This document shows positions 5,803 to 9,946 of a DNA stretch of 9,946 nucleotides, piece after piece. A model generated the notes under the pieces. That model saw nothing but the letters and a program-made list of their open reading frames with translations, did no database searches and was not told where the DNA came from. A program made the translations under genes and the position numbers. The DNA lies in assembly GCA_029560455.1 (NCBI GenBank), contig JAKQKW010000098.1, positions 1 to 9,946 of the forward strand, in the 5' to 3' direction. Each line of letters starts with the position of its first letter. Position 1 is the stretch's first letter. This DNA comes from Candidatus Rifleibacteriota bacterium (GTDB taxonomy: Bacteria > Riflebacteria > Ozemobacteria > Ozemobacterales > Ozemobacteraceae).

Positions 5803-8055
5803 TCAGCTTTTCAGTCGTTCAAAGAGCTCACGCAGATTCGGCAGGCCGGGTGCTCCTTCAGGGACTTCACTGAATGCCTTCTGCAAAACCTGCATGGCTT
5901 CAGAACGCTTGCCGGCTTTTGCAAGAATCAGTGCCAGATTATAAAAGGCCCCCGCGTCCTTATTATCAAGACCAATAGCCTTTTTATAACTTTCGGCGGC
6001 TTTCTCGAAATTGCCGGTTTTCTGATAGGCAAACCCAAGATTCGACAATACTTTAGCGGTCGGAGCCTGGTATTTCATTCCCTCTTCGAAGTGTCTGATT
6101 GCGTCATCCCAGCGACTGGTCTTGAGAAACAGCCCCGCCAGATTGAAGCGCACGGTTGTCAGTTCCGGCTTGAGCTTCAGGGCAGTTTTGAAATGCTCGA
6201 TTGCTTCAACCAGCTTGCCACTTCGATAGTAAGCCGCGCCCAGATTGCTGTGAGCCTGAATATTGAAAGGATCGAGTTCAACCGCCTTTTTGAAGCCCTC
6301 AATGGCATCGTCAAATCTGCTCAACTGCAGGTTCAGATTGGCACCAAAAAAGACCGCCATCAGATCATGCGGGTATTTCTGCAGATAGCGGGAAACATGT
6401 TCGAGTGATTCTTTAAGTCGACCAGCCTTGAAATGCTCGAGAAAAGCGTTCTTCATCTCTTCTCGATTATCGGTGGCAGCAGCAGACTCGACCGCAACAG
6501 GTTCTTTTTCGACGGGTGGTCTGGGAACAGCCATTTCCGGAACTTTTACCTTTTCAAGGCTGCTCTTCAAGGGGCCGGGCAATGGCGAGACATCTACCTC
6601 ACGCAGGGCCACACCGATCTGCATAAGGGCATAGGCCGCCGAAACCCTGGTCGCGATGTCCTTGCTCCCCAGCATTTTTTCGAGTTCCTGCAGAACTTCG
6701 ACGTCACCAAGACGAAAAAGTGCCTTGGCAGCATTTGAGCGCGTACGATTGTCAGAATCTTTCAACAATGGCCTGATGATATTGATTCCGGCTTCGCTAA
6801 GAACCTCTTCTATTGCTTCTACTGCATTGGCGCGTACGCGAGAATCTCGGTCGCGCAGGGCGTTCTGCAAAGTCGGCACTCCTGAACGGTCACCAATATG
6901 CCCGAGACTGGTGATGACCGCAGATCTGATTTTGAAATTGCGATCAGTTTTAAGCATCTTGATCAACCAGGGAACCGCGGAAACTATTTTGAGTCGCCCG
7001 AGCGTAATAACCGCCTGTAATCTGACGAACGGAACCGGATCGGCGAGCATCCTGATCAGCAACTCTGTCTGAGCTTCCCGGGCACGGTTCGACAGTGCCA
7101 GAGCTGCGTTCTTGCGCACATCAGCGTCTTCATCTTTCAGCAGTTCTATTATCATTTCGAGCGCCTGTGAATGGTCAACCACCGAAAGAACATAACCCAG
7201 AGTGGCTCTGATCCATTTGTCAGGGTCGTCGAGCATTGCGCGCATGGTTGGCGTCAGGTCTGAGTTGCCTAGATTGGCCACGGCAATCATGGCATTACCG
7301 CGCACGCGATTGTTAGGATGCTTTAGAAATGGCTGAATAAGTGAGAGAGCTTTTTCAGATGGAAGACCCAGTCGAGCCAGGCTCTCGATCGCATTGGCCT
7401 TGACGCGGTCGTCAGTATCACGCAGAGCTTTGGTCAGAGTCGGAACTGCCGTCAGATCGCCAATACTGCCAAGCGCGGTAATCAATGCCGAACGCTTGCG
7501 CTCGTTGCGTTCCTTCAGATAGAAGGCAACCAGCGGATTGGTGGCACGATGAGCACCCATTTTTGCGAGAGCATCAACAACGTTCAGAAATATCCATTCG
7601 TTGCCCTCGCCAAGGCAGCCAAGCAGATTGGAAACCGCCGAGGAATCTTTGAGACGCCCCAATGCGCTGATGCTGTTAAATCTGACATTCGGGTCAAGAT
7701 CGCCAAGCGCTTCTATAAGGGCGGCGACTGCCTGACGGTCGTTAAAAGCGCCGAGAGCCAGGGCAATATTTGGTCGCACTTCCCGTTCAGCTTCTTTAAA
7801 TGCCGCAAGAAGCGGAGCAAGAGCTGACGGGTCACCAATTTCAGCCAGAGCGAGGGGCATCTGCTCATCCTGTTTTTCTTTGAGAAGAGCAGCAATAAGA
7901 GGCTCCACCGCTTCCGGGTCACCGATTCGCCCGAGAGCTTTGGCCCCTTCACCACGAAGACGGGCGTCCTGATGCGACAAAAACCCGATCAGTCGCCGGG
8001 TGCATGGTTTCAGCAGCCAGAAGCCATTCTGCCTGAAGCTGTGTTCTCCTGCCAA
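5803..8055 (-). CDS. HEAT-repeat/TPR-repeat scaffold protein
   Basis: This 750-residue protein has no enzymatic motif and no signal peptide, so it is probably a cytoplasmic protein-protein interaction scaffold. Residues about 20-485 are some 14-15 tandem HEAT (PBS-lyase-like) repeats of about 31 residues, each with a D..VR..A..ALG.(I/L)GD pattern such as ALGRIGD (40-46) and SLGHIGD (383-389). A Pro/Glu/Ala-rich linker (about 486-530) leads to five or six TPR motifs (about 531-735), for example NLGAAYYRSGKLVEAIEHF. The start is a TTG at 8055: GGAGG (8070-8066) is 10 bases upstream, a stop lies three codons before, and no ATG occurs near the first repeat. The cyclase gene follows after 17 bases, so the two are one transcription unit. 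No clear promoter is seen in 8056-8132; transcription may come partly by read-through past the terminator at 8084-8112. Confidence 0.92.
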   Translation of the reverse strand: MAGEHSFRQNGFWLLKPCTRRLIGFLSHQDARLRGEGAKALGRIGDPEAVEPLIAALLKEKQDEQMPLALAEIGDPSALAPLLAAFKEAEREVRPNIALALGAFNDRQAVAALIEALGDLDPNVRFNSISALGRLKDSSAVSNLLGCLGEGNEWIFLNVVDALAKMGAHRATNPLVAFYLKERNERKRSALITALGSIGDLTAVPTLTKALRDTDDRVKANAIESLARLGLPSEKALSLIQPFLKHPNNRVRGNAMIAVANLGNSDLTPTMRAMLDDPDKWIRATLGYVLSVVDHSQALEMIIELLKDEDADVRKNAALALSNRAREAQTELLIRMLADPVPFVRLQAVITLGRLKIVSAVPWLIKMLKTDRNFKIRSAVITSLGHIGDRSGVPTLQNALRDRDSRVRANAVEAIEEVLSEAGINIIRPLLKDSDNRTRSNAAKALFRLGDVEVLQELEKMLGSKDIATRVSAAYALMQIGVALREVDVSPLPGPLKSSLEKVKVPEMAVPRPPVEKEPVAVESAAATDNREEMKNAFLEHFKAGRLKESLEHVSRYLQKYPHDLMAVFFGANLNLQLSRFDDAIEGFKKAVELDPFNIQAHSNLGAAYYRSGKLVEAIEHFKTALKLKPELTTVRFNLAGLFLKTSRWDDAIRHFEEGMKYQAPTAKVLSNLGFAYQKTGNFEKAAESYKKAIGLDNKDAGAFYNLALILAKAGKRSEAMQVLQKAFSEVPEGAPGLPNLRELFERLKS

Positions 8056-8065
8056 GAGCTCTCAT

Positions 8066-8070
8066 CCTCC
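8066..8070 (-). promoter_or_regulatory. Ribosome binding site supporting a TTG start for the HEAT/TPR gene
   Basis: GGAGG (8070-8066 on the minus strand) lies 10 bases from TTG 8055. An ATG at 8065 directly abuts it but is out of frame. A stop at 8064-8062 closes the true frame, so TTG 8055 is the first usable start. Confidence 0.6.
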
Positions 8071-8083
8071 AGTAATTGTTTCT

Positions 8084-8112
8084 TAAAAAAAGACCCGGTT
8101 TACCCGGGTCTT
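8084..8112 (-). terminator. Rho-independent terminator of the small Tudor-like gene
   Basis: Read on the minus strand, AAGACCCGG (8112-8104) pairs with CCGGGTCTT (8098-8090) around a five-base loop, followed by a T7 tract (8091-8085). It lies 20 bases after the stop of the small gene and 14 bases before the ribosome site of the HEAT/TPR gene. It would end the small transcript or attenuate read-through into the HEAT/cyclase unit. Confidence 0.85.
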
Positions 8113-8132
8113 CTTCTAAGCTGGAAAGTTTC

Positions 8133-8393
8133 TCAACCCATTCTCAGGTTTTTAACTCCAACCTTTTCGAAAGCAACCTTCATCTTGTTGATGCCGTCTT
8201 CGGTGGTACCGGTTTCGATTACTTCGCCGGTGTCATCCCAGACTTTGTGGTAAACCATTTCACCCTTGGCAAAGCTATCAGTAACCGAATACTCTCTAGC
8301 CTCACCTGATGCCGGTTTGCCCTTCTTCTTGCTGGTGACCGCAGGTTCTTCAGCGACAGCGCCAGCCTTTTTAATTGTTTTTGCACGTGCCAT
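8133..8393 (-). CDS. Small basic-tailed protein with PcrA/UvrD C-terminal Tudor-like domain
   Basis: The 86-residue product starts MARAKTIKKAG and has a disordered Lys/Ala/Glu-rich tail (about residues 1-30) with KKKGK, then a compact domain (about 34-86). The domain reads F.KGE.VYHK.W...GEV.E (about 39-57), then K.KV.FE..G.KNLRMG at the C-terminus. This is the pattern I know from the Tudor-like domain at the end of PcrA/UvrD helicases (Gly-Asp/Glu-x-Val-x-His, a Gly-x-Val turn, and a Val-x-Phe..Gly-x-Lys-x-Leu end), which contacts RNA polymerase. Here it stands alone. A nucleic-acid or polymerase-associated role is an inference; no catalytic residues are seen. ATG 8393 is chosen because GGAGG (8405-8401) is seven bases upstream; the frame is open to 8507, but that extension covers the promoter. 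It is transcribed alone between its own promoter and terminator. Confidence 0.85.
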   Translation of the reverse strand: MARAKTIKKAGAVAEEPAVTSKKKGKPASGEAREYSVTDSFAKGEMVYHKVWDDTGEVIETGTTEDGINKMKVAFEKVGVKNLRMG

Positions 8394-8400
8394 TCGTTGT

Positions 8401-8405
8401 CCTCC
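8401..8405 (-). promoter_or_regulatory. Ribosome binding site deciding the start of the small Tudor-like gene
   Basis: GGAGG on the minus strand (8405-8401) lies seven bases upstream of ATG 8393. This rules out the longer in-frame start at 8507, which has no such site. Confidence 0.85.
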
Positions 8406-8426
8406 CTTCCAGGAAGTTGGAATTGT

Positions 8427-8456
8427 AAAATAACATAACGTGCCCCAAATTGTCAA
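8427..8456 (-). promoter_or_regulatory. Promoter of the small Tudor-like gene
   Basis: On the minus strand a perfect -35 TTGACA (8456-8451) is followed after 18 bases by TATTTT (8432-8427, four of six matches). The transcript would start near 8420, giving a leader of about 27 bases with the GGAGG site. Confidence 0.6.
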
Positions 8457-8489
8457 ATATCGCATTGTAAAAATCAGAGCGGACGAAAT

Positions 8490-8518
8490 TTGACACATTC
8501 GGTACACGCCCGTATAAT
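8490..8518 (+). promoter_or_regulatory. Perfect consensus sigma70 promoter of the clostripain-family gene
   Basis: TTGACA (8490-8495) and TATAAT (8513-8518) match the sigma70 consensus at all twelve bases, with the ideal 17-base spacer. Transcription should begin near 8525, giving a leader of about 28 bases. The -35 lies 33 bases from that of the divergent small gene, so polymerases at the two promoters may interfere. Confidence 0.92.
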
Positions 8519-8541
8519 TAAAGATGCTTCATTCAGGCATT

Positions 8542-8546
8542 GGAGG
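8542..8546 (+). promoter_or_regulatory. Ribosome binding site supporting a GTG start for the protease
   Basis: GGAGG (8542-8546) is six bases upstream of GTG 8553. Starting there gives a complete signal peptide in frame with the protease domain. Another GTG at 8551 is in a different frame. Confidence 0.85.
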
Positions 8547-8552
8547 AAAAGT

Positions 8553-9946
8553 GTGTATTACAAGAGTATAACAACGCCAATCGCTTTTTTCCTGCTGCTG
8601 TTTTTAACAGCTGTTTCAGTATCTGCCGAAAATTCTGCTCCGGTTGAAAAAGACTGGACCTTCATGATCTTTATGGCTGCCGACAATAACCTTGAAGGGG
8701 CCACCTCAATAGATATCAACGAAATCGAAAAATTCGGTTCTTCTGACCGGGTTAATTTTCTCGCTCAGATCGACCGCAACGGCGGGTTTTCCAATAACTC
8801 TGAATTGAAGTGGTCTGGCGCCCGGCGTTTTTACATCGTTCGCGACAAAGACCCCAACAAAATGACCTCAAAGGCTCTCGAAGACCTTGGCGACGTCGAT
8901 ATGGCAGACCCGCTGGCACTGACAGACTTTGTCAGCTGGGCCCACGAAAATTACCCCGCCAGACGCTACGCACTCATACTCTGGAATCACGGCACCGGCT
9001 GGAAGGAAATTCAGCCAAGCATCATGGAAGCCGACGCCGGCGAAATCGGCCTGTCTGCCGGCATGCAGAACGCCATCGAAAATATTTCCTACAATATCTC
9101 GTATGACGATACCTCCAAAACCTCGATGAGCATACCTGTTCTCGGCGAGACTCTCGCCCGTATCAAGGGCATACTCGGCAAACCTCTCGATCTGCTTGGG
9201 TTTGACGCCTGTCTGATGCAGATGGTCGAGGTTTCCTGGACCGCCGCGCCTTATGTCCTCTGCCAGGTCGGATCCCCCGACATGGAACCCGAAAGAGGCT
9301 GGCCATACGATATGATCGCCTCAGAACTCATCAAAAAACCGGAAATGGATGCCCTGCTTCTTGGCAAACACATCGCACAGGTCTACAACAAGTCGTATAT
9401 GAGCGGCGCCCAGGGTAACACCGCAGTCGTTCTCTCGGTCATCGACCTGGCCAAATCTGAAAAATTCAGAGACGACCTCAACCATTTCTGCAATGTTGCG
9501 CGCCAGAATATCTATGACATCGATAAATACGAAACAGCCAGAGATGCGGCTCTAAAATATTCATACGGGGACTACATCGATCTTGGGCACTTTCTCAGCC
9601 TGCTGATCAAATCAAGCGTCAAGGCTGAAACCCGCTCTGCCGCGTCACAACTTCTTTCGACCATTGTCGGCGAAAGAAAAAGCGGCGGCTATGTCGCAAA
9701 AACTGCCGCCAACGGCGAAAAATTCAAAGACACCAGAGGGCTTTCCATATTCTTCCCGACCCGTCAGGGGTTCAAAACTTACAAAGCCCGCTACCGTGAG
9801 CATGCAATTGCCCAGGATACCGAATGGTTCAACTTTCTCAGCGAAGTTGCCAACCCCAACATGCCCTATCTCAAACTCGAAGACGTGGTGCTTGAAGACA
9901 AGAACAAAGACGGCCGCATCGCCGCCGGCGAAGAGGTCAAAGTTTT
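8553..9946 (+). CDS. Secreted clostripain-family (C11) cysteine protease, N-terminal part (runs off right edge)
   Basis: From a GTG at 8553 the frame is open for 464 residues to the window edge. Residues 1-25 are a signal peptide: basic start MYYKS, hydrophobic core FFLLLFLTA, and cleavage expected after VSA25. The mature part begins with DWTFMIFMAADNNLE (34-48), the usual opening of the clostripain family. The catalytic dyad is visible as His146 in LWNHGTGW and Cys220 in GFDACLM, followed by the usual SPDMEPERGWPYD stretch (241-253). The core ends near residue 430. After it, PYLKLEDVVLEDKNKDGRI begins a further domain with an EF-hand-like D.NKDG...GE loop (449-460), similar to the Ca-binding openings of beta-sandwich domains after secreted proteases. 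Clostripain-type enzymes cleave after Arg or Lys; that specificity is not shown here. The protein is exported to the periplasm or outside. The C-terminus, where a sorting signal could lie, is missing. Confidence 0.93.
   Translation, partial: MYYKSITTPIAFFLLLFLTAVSVSAENSAPVEKDWTFMIFMAADNNLEGATSIDINEIEKFGSSDRVNFLAQIDRNGGFSNNSELKWSGARRFYIVRDKDPNKMTSKALEDLGDVDMADPLALTDFVSWAHENYPARRYALILWNHGTGWKEIQPSIMEADAGEIGLSAGMQNAIENISYNISYDDTSKTSMSIPVLGETLARIKGILGKPLDLLGFDACLMQMVEVSWTAAPYVLCQVGSPDMEPERGWPYDMIASELIKKPEMDALLLGKHIAQVYNKSYMSGAQGNTAVVLSVIDLAKSEKFRDDLNHFCNVARQNIYDIDKYETARDAALKYSYGDYIDLGHFLSLLIKSSVKAETRSAASQLLSTIVGERKSGGYVAKTAANGEKFKDTRGLSIFFPTRQGFKTYKARYREHAIAQDTEWFNFLSEVANPNMPYLKLEDVVLEDKNKDGRIAAGEEVKV

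Noticed and set aside
5764..7072. Several plus-strand open frames of 65-214 codons antisense to the HEAT/TPR gene
   Set aside because: They are shadows of the repeat-coding strand. The repeated codons keep antisense frames open by periodicity rather than selection.
8394..8507. 38-codon N-terminal extension of the small Tudor-like protein
   Set aside because: It would be translated across the promoter and the GGAGG site of the gene, and it lacks its own ribosome site.

Overview
The window looks like chromosomal DNA from an anaerobic, probably diderm bacterium that is not one of the standard model organisms. The clues are a ferredoxin-dependent indolepyruvate oxidoreductase (iorA, iorB), a type II DAHP synthase, a large HEAT/TPR repeat protein next to a class III nucleotide cyclase, and a secreted clostripain-family protease. 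Strong Shine-Dalgarno sites and sigma70-like promoters show ordinary bacterial expression signals. By eye the base composition is moderate (around 50% G+C), with the leftmost gene visibly more A/T-rich. I cannot place the organism; uncultivated repeat-rich lineages are possible, but that is a guess. I see no rRNA, tRNA, CRISPR array, insertion sequence or phage gene.

Layout, left to right. (1) Bases 1-596, minus strand: the N-terminal part of a polytopic membrane protein that runs off the left edge. (2) 721-2082, plus: type II DAHP synthase, the entry enzyme of the shikimate pathway, divergent from the membrane gene. (3) 2203-3981 and 3984-4559, plus: iorA and iorB, a tightly coupled operon behind an extended -10 promoter that overlaps a perfect 11-bp inverted repeat. 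A terminator at 4576-4612 closes the operon and can also serve the convergent minus-strand genes. (4) 8055 down to 4628, minus: a 750-residue HEAT/TPR protein followed after 17 bases by a class III adenylate/guanylate cyclase with a C-terminal membrane segment and a helical tail. (5) 8393 down to 8133, minus: a small basic-tailed protein with a domain resembling the C-terminal Tudor-like domain of PcrA/UvrD, with its own promoter and terminator. (6) 8553 to the right edge, plus: a secreted clostripain (C11) protease with a signal peptide, behind a perfect consensus sigma70 promoter.

Working together: the DAHP synthase and IorAB both belong to aromatic amino-acid metabolism. IorAB oxidises arylpyruvates to aryl-CoA, or can run in reverse to salvage arylacetates, so this pair forms a plausible metabolic neighbourhood although each unit has its own start. 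The HEAT/TPR protein and the cyclase are almost certainly co-expressed and may form a signalling module in which a repeat scaffold feeds a cAMP/cGMP-producing enzyme. The small Tudor-like protein and the protease share a compact divergent promoter region (8394-8552) but need not be functionally linked. Every stretch without a gene is shorter than 300 bases.
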